DNA of 64,000 bases. It comes from Streptococcus suis. Lineage in GTDB: Bacteria; Bacillota; Bacilli; Lactobacillales; Streptococcaceae. The translations under genes were made by a program, and so were the position numbers. The stretch lies in assembly GCA_029593465.1 (NCBI GenBank), contig JAKTNK010000008.1, positions 1-64,000 of the forward strand, read 5' to 3'. Shown here piece by piece: positions 45,283 to 55,528 of the stretch (position 1 is its first letter; every line of letters begins with the position of its first letter). Under the pieces are notes generated by a model. That model ran no database searches. It saw nothing but the letters and a program-made list of their open reading frames with translations, and was not told where the DNA came from.

Positions 45283-47013
45283 TCACTGATGGGCTGTTTG
45301 CAGTTGATAGTAAAAGCCCTGCTTACTCATTAACTCCTGATGAGTTCCATGCTCGATAATATCGCCATCTACCATCACTAAAATCATATCAGCTTGCTGA
45401 ATGGTTGATAAGCGATGAGCAATGATAAAGCTCGTTTTGCCGCTCATCAAATGATTCAAGGCATCTTGAATCAAGCGTTCGGTACGCGTGTCAATTGAGG
45501 AAGTGGCTTCATCTAAGATAAGTAAAGCAGGATTTTTCAAAATCACACGAGCAATGGTTAACAACTGACGCTGACCTTGGGACAGAGAGGCCCCACCGTC
45601 AGTTAAAAAGGTATCGTATCCATTAGGCAATTGCTCAATGAAGAAATGAGCGTTAGCTTGTTTAGCTGCTGCAATGACCTCTTTGCGACTAGCACCGGGT
45701 CTCCCGTAAGCAATATTGTCGTGCACGGTTGCTGATTTTAACCAGGTTTCTTGCAAGACCATGCCCACCTGCTCTCTGAGGCTATGTCGAGTCATCTGAG
45801 AGATAGGAACACCATCTATAGCGATACAGCCTTGATCAAGCTCATAAAAACGCATGAGCAAATTAATCAAGGTTGACTTTCCAGCACCAGTTGGGCCCAC
45901 AATGGCAACGTGACTTCCAGCTGGAATGGATAAGCTGAGGTTTTTGATGAGGAGATTATCGCTCTCATAGCCAAAGCTAACATTCTGAAAACGAATATCA
46001 CCAGTAACTCGGTCTGCCGACTGATGACTGCTACTATCATCTTCTCTTGATAACTCTAAGACCCTGTATAGGCGTTCCGCACAAGCCAGTGCGCTCTGCC
46101 ATTCAGACATCACCGAGGAAATGTCATTAAATGGTTTGGTGTATTGGTTAACGTAGTTTAAAAAGGTTATTAATTGTCCTACAGAGAAATTACCGTGAAT
46201 AATATTAAAGGCCCCTACTCCTGTTAATACCGCATAAATCAAGCTATTGACAAAGCGGGTGGTTGGATTAACCGTTGACGCGTAAAAGACAGCTTTTTGT
46301 GAAACATTGGCATAGTGGTGATTAAGGTCTTGAAAATACTCAAGCATTTGTTTTTGAGCATTGAATGCTTGCACTAATGTTTCTTGCGTAATCACCTCTT
46401 CAACAAATTGTGTTTGTTCTCCACGGGCTTTGCTTTGTGCTTGAAAAAAAGCATAACTCTTTAGAGCGATATAACGCGCTAATACGAGAGATAAGGGGGT
46501 TAAGACTAAGACCATCATCAGCATGACAAAATCTAGTTTTGCCATGGTAATGAGGGTAACCAGAATCATTAAAATACCAATCAAGAATTGGTTAAAAATC
46601 ATGAGTAAGCCATTTGTTAATTGCTCAGTATCAGCAGTCACTCGGCTAACTAAATCGCCGACCCCCAAACGGTCGATAGTTGCTATCGGCAAATGTACCA
46701 GCTGCTCACTAACCTTATCTCTCAGACTAGCAATATAGTCAAATATCAAACGATTGGTCAACAGTGGATTAAGCCATTGCACCAGCGTATTTAAGAGGAT
46801 AATGACAAGCATCTTGACTAATAAGGGCGGAACCAGGCTTAGCCTATCAGGACTCAGAACACCATCCACAGCTTGCCCTAGTAAAACAGGTAAATAGACG
46901 GTTAGAGAAACTTGGGCAATCGTTCCAAAGCCGATACAGAATAAGAGCCAACGGTACTGCAGTAAATCAGTGATTAACCGTCGGCTAGTTGCAGCTTGCT
47001 GTTTGGCTTTCAT
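45283..47013 (-). CDS. heterodimeric ABC exporter, catalytically complete half
   Basis: A 576-aa exporter half: six N-terminal helices, then an ATPase with Walker A GPTGAGKST, signature LSQGQRQ, Walker B LLILDEATSSID with the catalytic Glu, and H-loop IAHRLS. It overlaps the other half (upstream gene) by 4 bases. Pairs of this kind (LmrCD, PatAB, SatAB) expel drugs, dyes or peptides; the substrate is not shown. The signature is LSQGQ rather than LSGGQ, as commonly found in the half whose signature faces the degenerate site. Confidence 0.88.
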   Translation of the reverse strand: MKAKQQAATSRRLITDLLQYRWLLFCIGFGTIAQVSLTVYLPVLLGQAVDGVLSPDRLSLVPPLLVKMLVIILLNTLVQWLNPLLTNRLIFDYIASLRDKVSEQLVHLPIATIDRLGVGDLVSRVTADTEQLTNGLLMIFNQFLIGILMILVTLITMAKLDFVMLMMVLVLTPLSLVLARYIALKSYAFFQAQSKARGEQTQFVEEVITQETLVQAFNAQKQMLEYFQDLNHHYANVSQKAVFYASTVNPTTRFVNSLIYAVLTGVGAFNIIHGNFSVGQLITFLNYVNQYTKPFNDISSVMSEWQSALACAERLYRVLELSREDDSSSHQSADRVTGDIRFQNVSFGYESDNLLIKNLSLSIPAGSHVAIVGPTGAGKSTLINLLMRFYELDQGCIAIDGVPISQMTRHSLREQVGMVLQETWLKSATVHDNIAYGRPGASRKEVIAAAKQANAHFFIEQLPNGYDTFLTDGGASLSQGQRQLLTIARVILKNPALLILDEATSSIDTRTERLIQDALNHLMSGKTSFIIAHRLSTIQQADMILVMVDGDIIEHGTHQELMSKQGFYYQLQTAHQ

Positions 47014-48749
47014 TCAACCACCTCGCTTTCTTGGGAGTGATGAATATCCTGATAAAGAGGACACGAGGCTAATAACTCTTCGTGTGTCCCTTGGGCAAGG
47101 AGACGTCCTTTATCAAGCACAAGAATCTTATCAGCCGTGATTAAACTGCGTGTTCGCTGAGAAACCATGATGAGGTGCTGCTGATGGTTTTGACAATTCT
47201 GACGTAAAGCTTCTAATAATTTTCTTTCGGTCAAAAAATCAAGGGCAGAGCTAGCATCATCCAGAATGAGAAAGGGAGCTTGCTTGAGCAGTCCTCTTGC
47301 AATAGTCAAGCGTTGACGCTGTCCTCCTGAAAAGTTACGACCAAATGCAGATACAAAAGCCCCTAATTGCCCTTCTTTTGCCATCACAAAATCCTTTGCC
47401 TGTGCTGTGGAAATAGCTCGTTCTAGGTCTTTATCCGAAGCCGCATCACGCCGACCCAACTGTAAGTTACTTCGAATAGTTCCTTTAAACAACTGCGCTT
47501 TTTGTGGGACAAGTGCTACCCACTCGCGCCAGTCTTTCACAGACTTTGGAGACTGACCATTTTGATAGATCATCAACTCTCCACCGTCAGCCTCATAAAG
47601 GTGGGCAAGTAGCTGCACCAAGGTTGTTTTGCCAGAACCTGTTCCTCCAATAATGCCCAAGAATTCCCCCTGTTTCAACTGAAAACTAATCCCTTCCAAG
47701 GCAGGCTTAGCTGCTTCGGGATAAGTAAACGTCACATTTTTGGCAACAATGGCTAAATCAGATGGTAAACAGGATTCCTTTACTGCAATACCCTTGTTTA
47801 AGAACTCACTATGCGTCTCGAAAATTTCATAAACTCGTTTGGCACTGATAAAGCTTTGGTTTAAAGAGGTAACCAGTAGAGTTGTTTTTAATAATTCGCT
47901 TAACATTTGCAGTAAATAATTGATAAGAGCAATAAGCATCCCTTGTGATAAGAGAGAGTGATTAATTAAGCGATTGCCATGCCAAATAACAGCTAGCAAA
48001 GTTAAGTTAACAACCAGAAAGGTCAGTGGCCCCACTAAGCTCGACAAGCGACCGGCGGTTAGTTGATAGCGCCAGTAAGCTTTGTTTTCAGCTTGAAATG
48101 CTGAACGTTCAGCCACTTCCTTACCAAAGGCTCGAATTACACGAATGCCTTCTAGTTGCTCTCGTGTCAAAGCCACTAAACGATCCAATGCAGAACGGCT
48201 ACGACGGTAAATCGGAGATAATAACTGACTCATCAAGGCAATTATCCCAAACAAGACAACCACCATAAGGACAAATAGGCCCGTTAATCGTGGGCTGATG
48301 TGAAACGCCATGATTATCGCTCCAAATACGATAAAAGGAGAGCGTAAAAACAAACGAAGAAACTGATTGATTCCTGTTTGAATATGGTAGGTATCACTAA
48401 TCATACGGGTTACCAAGCTTGATGTTCCAATGGTATCGCGTTCTGCTTTTGGTAAGCTGAGTATTTTTTGGAACAAATCATCAGACAAGGACTTGGTATA
48501 GCCGATAGCAGCTTTGGCGGAGTAATACTGAGCCAACAAGGCGACAACAATGCCGATACTTGCTAGAGCAAATAGCAGAAAAATCATCATGAGTAGATGA
48601 TTTTCATTGTGTTTAGGAATAATATCATCGACAATCCGAGCCAGGATGAGGGGGATCATCAGCTCAAACGAAGCCTCTAATAATTTAAAAAGAGGCCCTA
48701 GAATGGTTTCTTTGAGATAGCCTTTAAAATAGTGAAACAGTGCGCTCAT
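47010..48749 (-). CDS. heterodimeric ABC exporter, degenerate-site half
   Basis: A 579-aa exporter half with six helices and an ATPase carrying Walker A GGTGSGKTT, signature FSGGQRQ, and Walker B FLILDDASSALD. The residue after the Walker B Asp is Asp instead of the catalytic Glu, and the H-loop position reads VSQRT with Gln in place of His. Both changes are typical of the non-hydrolysing half of LmrCD/PatAB-type exporters. It is the first gene of the pair, 10 bases after the lysozyme-like gene. Confidence 0.88.
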   Translation of the reverse strand: MSALFHYFKGYLKETILGPLFKLLEASFELMIPLILARIVDDIIPKHNENHLLMMIFLLFALASIGIVVALLAQYYSAKAAIGYTKSLSDDLFQKILSLPKAERDTIGTSSLVTRMISDTYHIQTGINQFLRLFLRSPFIVFGAIIMAFHISPRLTGLFVLMVVVLFGIIALMSQLLSPIYRRSRSALDRLVALTREQLEGIRVIRAFGKEVAERSAFQAENKAYWRYQLTAGRLSSLVGPLTFLVVNLTLLAVIWHGNRLINHSLLSQGMLIALINYLLQMLSELLKTTLLVTSLNQSFISAKRVYEIFETHSEFLNKGIAVKESCLPSDLAIVAKNVTFTYPEAAKPALEGISFQLKQGEFLGIIGGTGSGKTTLVQLLAHLYEADGGELMIYQNGQSPKSVKDWREWVALVPQKAQLFKGTIRSNLQLGRRDAASDKDLERAISTAQAKDFVMAKEGQLGAFVSAFGRNFSGGQRQRLTIARGLLKQAPFLILDDASSALDFLTERKLLEALRQNCQNHQQHLIMVSQRTRSLITADKILVLDKGRLLAQGTHEELLASCPLYQDIHHSQESEVVE

Positions 48750-48759
48750 AAGATTCTTT

Positions 48760-49365
48760 CTAGAAGTGACTCATCAATTTCACCAAAAAAAGGTTAAATT
48801 GAACTTGTTTAGCATAATAAATATTACCACCATTTTGATATAGCTCGCCGCCCCCATAAAACAGAGCAACAGGATTATAATAGCGATAAGTCTCACCACT
48901 ATCATTGCCAAGGCTAGGTGCGACCACTGTTTTAGAATAGGTTTTGGCTAAGTCAATGGTATTTTTACCACCGTGTTTTGCGACATACTTGATATAAGCA
49001 TTTCCAAAATTGTAGGCTTGAACAGCTGTCCAGGCATCTGTTTGGTACTTTAGAGCTTGTTCTAGATTGTCTGATAAGACGGTAACCCCTTGCCTAACAC
49101 TTTCTCGACTATCAGTGATGGTGTTGGCAACGCCTGTCGAGCTTTCGCTGGATTGCATCAAGTCTGCTTCTTGGCCCTTGGTTTCAGTGTAAATCATGGC
49201 TAAAATCAAATCTTCATTTGTCGTAGAATCATTCTCCGCCAAAATCTCTTCCACCATTGGTCGATAAGAAAGGACATGGGTGACATTTTGATGAATGGTG
49301 AACAGTTGGTAGGAAAGAACTGCAAAAATAAGGAGAGCAAGTGTCCTTCTGATATATTTAAACAT
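48760..49365 (-). CDS. lysozyme-like cell-wall protein (PvaA-type)
   Basis: A 201-aa secreted or membrane-anchored protein with one N-terminal hydrophobic segment and a lysozyme-like/Slt domain: catalytic Glu in MIYTETKGQEADLMQSSES, then AVQAYNFGNAYIKYV. This matches the pneumococcal PvaA/CwlT lysozyme-like family, muramidases or transglycosylases that cut peptidoglycan glycan strands. It overlaps the nucleoid-associated gene by one base. Whether it lyses or remodels is unknown. Confidence 0.78.
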   Translation of the reverse strand: MFKYIRRTLALLIFAVLSYQLFTIHQNVTHVLSYRPMVEEILAENDSTTNEDLILAMIYTETKGQEADLMQSSESSTGVANTITDSRESVRQGVTVLSDNLEQALKYQTDAWTAVQAYNFGNAYIKYVAKHGGKNTIDLAKTYSKTVVAPSLGNDSGETYRYYNPVALFYGGGELYQNGGNIYYAKQVQFNLFLVKLMSHF

Positions 49366-50339
49366 TATTTATTGGTTATGTCCTGAATATTCTTGATTAA
49401 AATAGAGTAGGTTCCATCGGGATTTTGAATAAATTCTACCATTTCAGCATCCTGATAAACTGTATTAGGCACTACTAATTCAATGCCATTAGATAAGGAG
49501 AGTTTTTGGGATTCTAATTTTTTAGACTGGCGACTATGATCAATATCCGCTACTGAAATAGGGTTAGGAACACTCTCTTTGAGTTGATCCACAAAAGTCA
49601 AACGAGCGGTTAAATTATCGTCAAAGAGCTGATCCGCTAATTTTTCCGGTGATAATTCCTGCTCTTCTTCGATAGTTTGATGAAGGGCAGCCTTCATTTT
49701 AGATTGGAATTGAAAATCATCCTTATGAAATTTCTCCGCAATCTTTTGAGCGGTAGTTTCCATGAGCTTAATTGATTTTTTAACAGACTGCTCTGGGACA
49801 ACTTGAAGCAGATTTTCTGAAAAATAATTAGCAAAAGACCCATTATGTTTAATTCGCTTTTCAATCAGATAATACTGTAATGTCTTTTTATTGATAATCA
49901 GAGCTTCATCTGGTGTCTGTGCTGCACTCGGAAGGTTATTCTGCGTTAGTGAAATCGGATTGTCCTGATCAGCTAGATGCGCCAAGTTTTCTTTAAGGGC
50001 AATTCTTAAAAAGGCAAAGAAAGGTTCCCCCTCTTTATCAAACTCAATGAAAACCAAGTCATTTGTTTTTTGGTCTTCAGAAATCACAAACTCTTCTTTC
50101 CATAGATTAGCGATGGTGATTGTCGTTGCTAAAAAATCATCGGTTAAATAATCCAAGAAAGGATGCTCTTTGGGGAAGGTTCCTCGTTTGGCATCATCTG
50201 AAAAGACTTTACTAATTTTTTTACGGAAATAGTCATCTAGACGGGGTGACAAAGGAATCAGCTGTCTCGATATACGCAACTCAGTATCTTCTGGGCTAAA
50301 CTGATGAATGACTAATCGTTTTAAATACAAATCTAACAT
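49365..50339 (-). CDS. nucleoid-associated protein, NdpA/YejK family
   Basis: A 324-aa cytoplasmic protein of the 37-kDa nucleoid-associated family. The pattern LYLKRLVIHQF at the N-terminus, then DFLATTITIANLWKEEF, FIEFDKEGEPFFAFLRI, and DEALIINKKTLQYYLIEK are as in streptococcal members. Its role in streptococci is not established. It begins 6 bases after glyA and lies in the same run as the exporter. Confidence 0.78.
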   Translation of the reverse strand: MLDLYLKRLVIHQFSPEDTELRISRQLIPLSPRLDDYFRKKISKVFSDDAKRGTFPKEHPFLDYLTDDFLATTITIANLWKEEFVISEDQKTNDLVFIEFDKEGEPFFAFLRIALKENLAHLADQDNPISLTQNNLPSAAQTPDEALIINKKTLQYYLIEKRIKHNGSFANYFSENLLQVVPEQSVKKSIKLMETTAQKIAEKFHKDDFQFQSKMKAALHQTIEEEQELSPEKLADQLFDDNLTARLTFVDQLKESVPNPISVADIDHSRQSKKLESQKLSLSNGIELVVPNTVYQDAEMVEFIQNPDGTYSILIKNIQDITNK

Positions 50340-50345
50340 ATGGTA

Positions 50346-51602
50346 TTAGTTCTCATAAAGAGGGAATGCCTCTGTTAAGGATTTGACCTCAGCTCTAACG
50401 TCCTCTAAAATAGCATCATTATCTGCATTTTTTAAGGTTTTGATGATAAGCTGGGCAATCTGTTTCGCTTCGTTTTCAGTCATTCCACGGCTAGTGATTG
50501 CTGGGCTACCAATTCGGATACCAGACGTTTTGAAAGGAGAGAGCTGCTCATTAGGAATCGCATTTTTATTGAGGGTAATATTAACCTCATCTAAGAGATT
50601 TTGAGCGACTTTTCCATTTTCCACGACACCAGTCACGTCGACGAGGAATAAATGGTTATCTGTGCCGCCCGAAATCACACGAAAATCAGGATCTTCTTGA
50701 AACACTTCAGCCATTGCTTTGGCATTAGCTAAAACTTGTTGACTATAGTCTTTAAAAGCTGGGTCAAGCGCTTCTTTGAAGGCAACAGCCTTAGCAGCAA
50801 TGACATGCTCCAAAGGACCACCTTGTAATCCAGGAAAAACGGCAGAGTTAATCTTCTTAGCCAAAGCCTCATCATTAGTTAAAATCAAACCACCACGTGG
50901 GCCACGTAAGGTTTTATGAGTGGTTGAGGTAACAATATCGGCATACGATACTGGATTGTCGTGAAGACCACTGGCAACCAATCCTGCAATATGAGCCATG
51001 TCCACCATCAATTTAGCCCCAACGTGATCCGCAATCTCACGGAATTTTTTAAAGTCAAGGGCCTTTGAATAAGCAGAGGCACCTGCTACAATCACCTGCG
51101 GCTTCACTTTTTCCGCAATCTCTAAAAGCGTGTCATAGTTAATTTCTTCCGTCTCAGGATCAAGACCATAAGCTTCAAAATGATAAGTTTTACCAGAGAA
51201 ATTTACTGGAGAACCATGGGTTAAGTGCCCACCAGCTGACAAATCCATCCCCAAAACAGTATCCCCTGGTGCAATCAAAGCCATGTAAGCTGCAGCATTA
51301 GCTTGACTACCAGAATGTGGTTGAACGTTGGCAAACTTAGCCCCAAACAGTTCTTTGGCACGTTCAATAGCCAAATTTTCTACCACATCAACGGCTTGAG
51401 TACCTCCATAATAACGATTTCCTGGATAACCTTCGGCATATTTGTTGGTCAATAGTGACCCTTGTGCTGCCATTACAGCTTTTGAGACCACATTCTCAGA
51501 AGCAATTAGCTCAATATTATTTTGCTGACGGTCTGCTTCTGCTTGAATAGCTTGCCATAATTCAGCATCGTATGCTTTGAAATCTTGTTGATCAAAAATC
51601 AT
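50346..51602 (-). CDS. glyA: serine hydroxymethyltransferase
   Basis: Converts serine and tetrahydrofolate to glycine and methylene-tetrahydrofolate. PLP Lys in [13 protein letters not shown] near residue 229, the N-terminal [15 protein letters not shown] block, [15 protein letters not shown], and VVTSTTHK are clear. 418 aa. It supplies the folate one-carbon unit that TrmFO also uses. It follows the GNAT gene by 9 bases. Confidence 0.97.
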   Translation of the reverse strand: MIFDQQDFKAYDAELWQAIQAEADRQQNNIELIASENVVSKAVMAAQGSLLTNKYAEGYPGNRYYGGTQAVDVVENLAIERAKELFGAKFANVQPHSGSQANAAAYMALIAPGDTVLGMDLSAGGHLTHGSPVNFSGKTYHFEAYGLDPETEEINYDTLLEIAEKVKPQVIVAGASAYSKALDFKKFREIADHVGAKLMVDMAHIAGLVASGLHDNPVSYADIVTSTTHKTLRGPRGGLILTNDEALAKKINSAVFPGLQGGPLEHVIAAKAVAFKEALDPAFKDYSQQVLANAKAMAEVFQEDPDFRVISGGTDNHLFLVDVTGVVENGKVAQNLLDEVNITLNKNAIPNEQLSPFKTSGIRIGSPAITSRGMTENEAKQIAQLIIKTLKNADNDAILEDVRAEVKSLTEAFPLYEN

Positions 51603-51611
51603 ATTATCACC

Positions 51612-52043
51612 TCATAATTCTTTGATAAAACGGACTTGAGTTTTATCTCCATTGTAATTCATTTTACGGTAAAAGGCATGTGCGTCTGTCCGATGACTAC
51701 CTGAGTTTAAGCGAATGAAGGCGAAGCCTTCTTCTGTCGCTCGGTTTTCCAAGGCCAAGAGCAAGGATTTGCCAATGCCCTGTCCTTGGTATTCTGGCAA
51801 AACAGCTAGCGCTAAAACATTTAAACCAGCTTTTGAATAAAGACTTTCGTAAACCTCAGCATGGATATAGCCCACAATATGATGTGACGAATGGTCTTCA
51901 AATCCTATGATTAAATGCTTGGAGCTTTGGGATATCGTTTCAAATTGCTTTTGCGTCAGCTCTAACGTCACCGGATAGCCCAAAGACCTATCATTGATTG
52001 TACGAATAGCTGGCATATCATCCAAAGTTAACGAACGAAGCAT
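51612..52043 (-). CDS. GNAT acetyltransferase
   Basis: A 143-aa GNAT protein with acetyl-CoA motif PEYQGQGIGKSLLLALE and the C-terminal FYRKMNYN. Substrate unknown. It sits between tsaC and glyA in the same run with short gaps, so it is probably co-transcribed. Confidence 0.82.
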   Translation of the reverse strand: MLRSLTLDDMPAIRTINDRSLGYPVTLELTQKQFETISQSSKHLIIGFEDHSSHHIVGYIHAEVYESLYSKAGLNVLALAVLPEYQGQGIGKSLLLALENRATEEGFAFIRLNSGSHRTDAHAFYRKMNYNGDKTQVRFIKEL

Positions 52044-52055
52044 ATACGTCTCCTT

Positions 52056-52655
52056 TTAGAAGTTAAGTTCAGGAACCACTAACACTAACTCTTCTTTTGA
52101 AAGATTCCCCTGCCTTAAAATCCGAGCTCTGTCGGATGATAAATCTAAGATAGTGGAATCCATACCGGTCAAGAAAGCATCATCCTCATAGCCCAAAATC
52201 TGGTAGTCAAATGTTCGAATGATTGCCTCAAAGGACTTTCCGCTCTCCTGACCAGATTTGTTAGCAGAAGGACCAATTAAGGGGCCGTGTTTTGCAATCA
52301 AGCGCTGTGTTATGGGATGATTAGGCATCCGAAAACCAACACTATTAAGACCAGAGTTAATCCAGGATGGTACCCTTTCATTGGCTTGTAGAATAATGGT
52401 TAAGGGACCAGGTAAGAATGCTTTAACTAATTTTTCAAGAAAGGAAGGCTGATTCTTAGAAAAAGCAAGAATAGCTTGATAAGAAGCGACATTGAGATTC
52501 ATAGCCTTATCACGTGGTCGCTCTTTTAAGGCATAAACCAAATCGACAGATTTTTCCTCTAGAGCTTTGGCAAAAATACCATAAACCGTTTCGGTTGGTA
52601 GAACAACAGCAGCTCCCTTTTTTAATTCTTGCGACAGTTTGTCCACCTGAGTCAT
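52056..52655 (-). CDS. tsaC: threonylcarbamoyl-AMP synthase TsaC
   Basis: First step of the t6A37 tRNA modification, from threonine, bicarbonate and ATP. YrdC-fold block KKGAAVVLPTETVYGIFAKAL, KERPRDKAMNLNV, and PSANKSGQESGK. At 199 aa it lacks the extra Sua5 domain. Directly overlaps prmC by 4 bases and belongs with prfA-prmC. Confidence 0.92.
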   Translation of the reverse strand: MTQVDKLSQELKKGAAVVLPTETVYGIFAKALEEKSVDLVYALKERPRDKAMNLNVASYQAILAFSKNQPSFLEKLVKAFLPGPLTIILQANERVPSWINSGLNSVGFRMPNHPITQRLIAKHGPLIGPSANKSGQESGKSFEAIIRTFDYQILGYEDDAFLTGMDSTILDLSSDRARILRQGNLSKEELVLVVPELNF

Positions 52656-53479
52656 TTTCCTAGCACCACCATTCTATCTTTGCCAAAGCTATCCTTTAGA
52701 ACAGACACTTGTCGATGAGGAAAATATTGTTCAAGCAGCGCTTTGACCTTTTTTCCTTGCTTGAAGCCAATTTCCAAATAGATTTGACCATTTTTCGTCA
52801 GAAAGGCTGACGCTTCTTGACTAATTCGCTGGTAAATGGCATAGCCGTCGTCCTCGGCAAATAGAGCTTCATGAGGTTCATGATTGAGAACATTAAGCCC
52901 CACTTCACAAGTATCTTCCCTTGCAATGTAAGGGGGGTTAGATACGATAAGGTCAAATTCTCCTGAAACATGGCTAAAGATATCAGATTGAAGCCATTCG
53001 ATATTAAGACCGAGCTGATTCCCGTTATGCCGAGCAATCTTTAAAGCAGCGTCGGAAATATCAACAGCAGTCACCTTCCAATTAGGACGCTGAGCCTTGA
53101 GGGCAACTGCAATAGCACCACTGCCTGTCCCAATGTCAAGCACTTTCAAGGGTTTGGAATCGTGTTTGGATAAGATAAGATTCACCAACTCTTCAGTCTC
53201 AGGGCGTGGAATCAAGACATCTGAAGTCACTGTTAAAGTCAAATCCTTAAAATAGGCATAGCCAAGATAATGCTGAACAGGTTTGTGTGCTTTTAAATGC
53301 TCAAAAATAGCCTCTAAAAGCCTTTGATCGTCTGGTGTGATTTCCTTGGCCTGATGTAAGGCAAAATCTGTCGTTGACCACCCTTTTTTTTCCTTGAAAG
53401 CGAAAATGAGGGCTTCTTTTTCTTCACCTAAGTTTTCAAGAATACTACCGAGTTCATTAATCCACTGTCTATAAGTCAT
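52652..53479 (-). CDS. prmC: release factor glutamine methyltransferase
   Basis: Methylates the Gln of the GGQ motif of release factors. SAM-binding VLDIGTGSGAIAVAL and catalytic NPPY in LIVSNPPYIA, with the N-terminal helical domain. 275 aa. Its substrate gene, prfA, lies immediately upstream and overlaps it by one base. Confidence 0.95.
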   Translation of the reverse strand: MTYRQWINELGSILENLGEEKEALIFAFKEKKGWSTTDFALHQAKEITPDDQRLLEAIFEHLKAHKPVQHYLGYAYFKDLTLTVTSDVLIPRPETEELVNLILSKHDSKPLKVLDIGTGSGAIAVALKAQRPNWKVTAVDISDAALKIARHNGNQLGLNIEWLQSDIFSHVSGEFDLIVSNPPYIAREDTCEVGLNVLNHEPHEALFAEDDGYAIYQRISQEASAFLTKNGQIYLEIGFKQGKKVKALLEQYFPHRQVSVLKDSFGKDRMVVLGK

Positions 53480-54558
53480 TATTGGTTCAAGGCTTCCAGT
53501 TTTTGTGTTTGGTCATACATAATCAAGGCATCTACAATCTCCTCCATTTTTCCTGACAAGATGGTGTCAAGTTTTTGAAGGGTTAAACCAATTCGGTGAT
53601 CGGTGACCCGATTTTGTGGGAAATTATAGGTTCGAATCCGCTCTGAACGGTCCCCTGTTCCGACAGTTGATTTACGTTCTGCATCCTGTTCATCTTGTGC
53701 AATTTGGGCAAAGTGATCAGCGACACGTGCACGAATAATTTTGAGTGCTTTATCACGGTTTTTCTGCTGTGTTCGTTCCTCTTGCATCTCAACTTTAATG
53801 CCGGTTGGGATATGGACCATACGAACAGCTGTGGCAACCTTATTGACATTCTGGCCACCAGCACCGGAAGCGTGATAAATATCCACACGGAGGTCTTTAG
53901 GGTCAATGGCATAGTCAACCTCTTCAATTTCTGGCATGATAAGAACCGTTGCCGTTGAGGTATGGACACGTCCTTGGCTTTCTGTCACAGGAACCCGCTG
54001 CACGCGATGAGCTCCTGACTCGTACTTCAACTTCGAATAAACAGATTGACCTGAAACCATGGCAACCACTTCCTTGATACCTCCAACACCATTGTAAGAA
54101 GCTTCCATGACTTCAAAACGCCAACCCTGTGTCTCAGCATACTTCTGATACATTTGCAGGAGGTCACCAGCAAACAGTGCTGCTTCATCCCCACCAGCTG
54201 CTCCACGGATTTCCAAGATAATATTTTTGTCATCATTAGGATCCTTTGGCAAGAGTAGAATTTTGAGTTTTTCTTCATAGGCTTCTTTAGCCGCCTTGGA
54301 CTCTTTCAACTCCTCCTTAGCCATTTCCTCTAACTCTGCGTCACCACTAGCGTCTTTAATCATCTCTTCCGCGTCAGAGATATTTTGGAGAATTCCTTTG
54401 TATTCACGATAGGTCGTAACCATTTCCCGCGTACTGGCCTCCTCTTTTGATAAGGTCATAAAACGTTGGGTATCAGAGACAACTTCAGGGTCCGAGAGTA
54501 ACTCCCCTAACTCGTCATATCGGTCTTCTACCGCCTGTAATTGGTCATAAATATTCAT
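53479..54558 (-). CDS. prfA: peptide chain release factor 1
   Basis: Terminates translation at UAA and UAG. GGQ loop in [17 protein letters not shown] near residue 230 and the codon-reading PVTES block (PVTESQGR, the PxT form of RF1). 359 aa. Followed directly by prmC. 18 bases after tdk. Confidence 0.97.
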   Translation of the reverse strand: MNIYDQLQAVEDRYDELGELLSDPEVVSDTQRFMTLSKEEASTREMVTTYREYKGILQNISDAEEMIKDASGDAELEEMAKEELKESKAAKEAYEEKLKILLLPKDPNDDKNIILEIRGAAGGDEAALFAGDLLQMYQKYAETQGWRFEVMEASYNGVGGIKEVVAMVSGQSVYSKLKYESGAHRVQRVPVTESQGRVHTSTATVLIMPEIEEVDYAIDPKDLRVDIYHASGAGGQNVNKVATAVRMVHIPTGIKVEMQEERTQQKNRDKALKIIRARVADHFAQIAQDEQDAERKSTVGTGDRSERIRTYNFPQNRVTDHRIGLTLQKLDTILSGKMEEIVDALIMYDQTQKLEALNQ

Positions 54559-54576
54559 TGTTTCTCCTTATAGATA

Positions 54577-55155
54577 CTACTTCATTGATAAATCAGGGTT
54601 AAAATAGTGCTTGCGACAAACAGAAGTATAGGTGTCATTGCCACCTATCTGAATCTGATCTCCATCATAAACAGGATGACCATCTTCCATTCGTAACACC
54701 ATGGTTGCCTTTTTAGAACAAAAATGACAGATGGTCTTGATTTCGTCAATCTTATCGGCTAATAGTAAAAAATATTTTGAACCCTCAAACAGTTCATTTC
54801 GAAAATCATTTTTTAAACCAAATGCCATGACTGGAATATCCAACTCATCAACTATCCGAGCTAAATCATAAACATTTGCCTTGGTTAAGAATTGACATTC
54901 ATCAATCAAAACACAGTAGGGCTTAATTGTTTGACTTTCCACAAAGCCATAAATGTCCGTCTCAGGTGTAATCACCGCTGCGCGACGTTTGACACCAATA
55001 CGACTGGAAACATAGCCAAGTCCATCACGATTATCTAGCGCACTCGTCATTAAAATAATGGGTTTTCCTTGCTCTTCGTAGTTGTAAGCAACTTTTAAAA
55101 TTTCAATCGATTTTCCAGAATTCATCGTTCCATAACGATAATATAACTGTGCCAA
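54577..55155 (-). CDS. tdk: thymidine kinase
   Basis: Phosphorylates thymidine for salvage. P-loop [12 protein letters not shown] motif LIDECQFL, lasso region, and zinc Cys pairs CHFC and a later Cys in SVCRKHY. 192 aa. It is the first gene of the tdk-prfA-prmC-tsaC-GNAT-glyA run, a common streptococcal order. Confidence 0.96.
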   Translation of the reverse strand: MAQLYYRYGTMNSGKSIEILKVAYNYEEQGKPIILMTSALDNRDGLGYVSSRIGVKRRAAVITPETDIYGFVESQTIKPYCVLIDECQFLTKANVYDLARIVDELDIPVMAFGLKNDFRNELFEGSKYFLLLADKIDEIKTICHFCSKKATMVLRMEDGHPVYDGDQIQIGGNDTYTSVCRKHYFNPDLSMK

Positions 55156-55250
55156 AAAAACAGACCTCTTCTTTCAATATCTTCTCCATTTTACCATAAA
55201 ATACTATTATTGGCGACTGTTCATATGCCCCATCCATGACCTCAAAACAT

Positions 55251-55279
55251 CTGACAATCGTTTAAAATTATGCTAAAAT
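55251..55279 (+). promoter_or_regulatory. dmpI-apbE promoter
   Basis: CTGACA (55251-55256), 17-base spacer, TAAAAT (55274-55279) with TG one base before it. Confidence 0.65.
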
Positions 55280-55334
55280 AATGCCAAACAGCTCGTTTTA
55301 GCTGCCAAACATTTAACCATAAAGGAGATATTTT

Positions 55335-55520
55335 ATGCCATTTGTAAACATTGACCTATTTGAAGGCCGTACTGCTGAACAAAAAGCTCAATTAGCTCGT
55401 GAAGTTACTGAGGTCGTGTCACGCATTACCAAAGCACCCAAAGAAGCCGTTCATGTCATTATCAAAGACCTTCCTGAGGGAACATACTTTCCACAAGGCG
55501 AACTCAAAAAGAAAAATTAA
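55335..55520 (+). CDS. 4-oxalocrotonate tautomerase family protein
   Basis: A 61-aa tautomerase-fold protein. Pro follows the initiator Met (MPFVNIDLFEGR) and would be the catalytic N-terminal amine; the C-terminal half ITKAPKEAVHVIIKDLPEGTYFPQG is also typical. Streptococci have no aromatic meta-cleavage pathway, so the natural substrate is unknown; the DmpI name is by homology. Ribosome site AAGGAG. The next gene begins 8 bases later. Confidence 0.88.
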   Translation: MPFVNIDLFEGRTAEQKAQLAREVTEVVSRITKAPKEAVHVIIKDLPEGTYFPQGELKKKN

Positions 55521-55528
55521 GCTAGTTT

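Noticed and set aside
53583-53969. 128-codon minus-strand open frame within prfA
   Set aside because: Same strand but different frame of prfA, a by-product of conserved codons.
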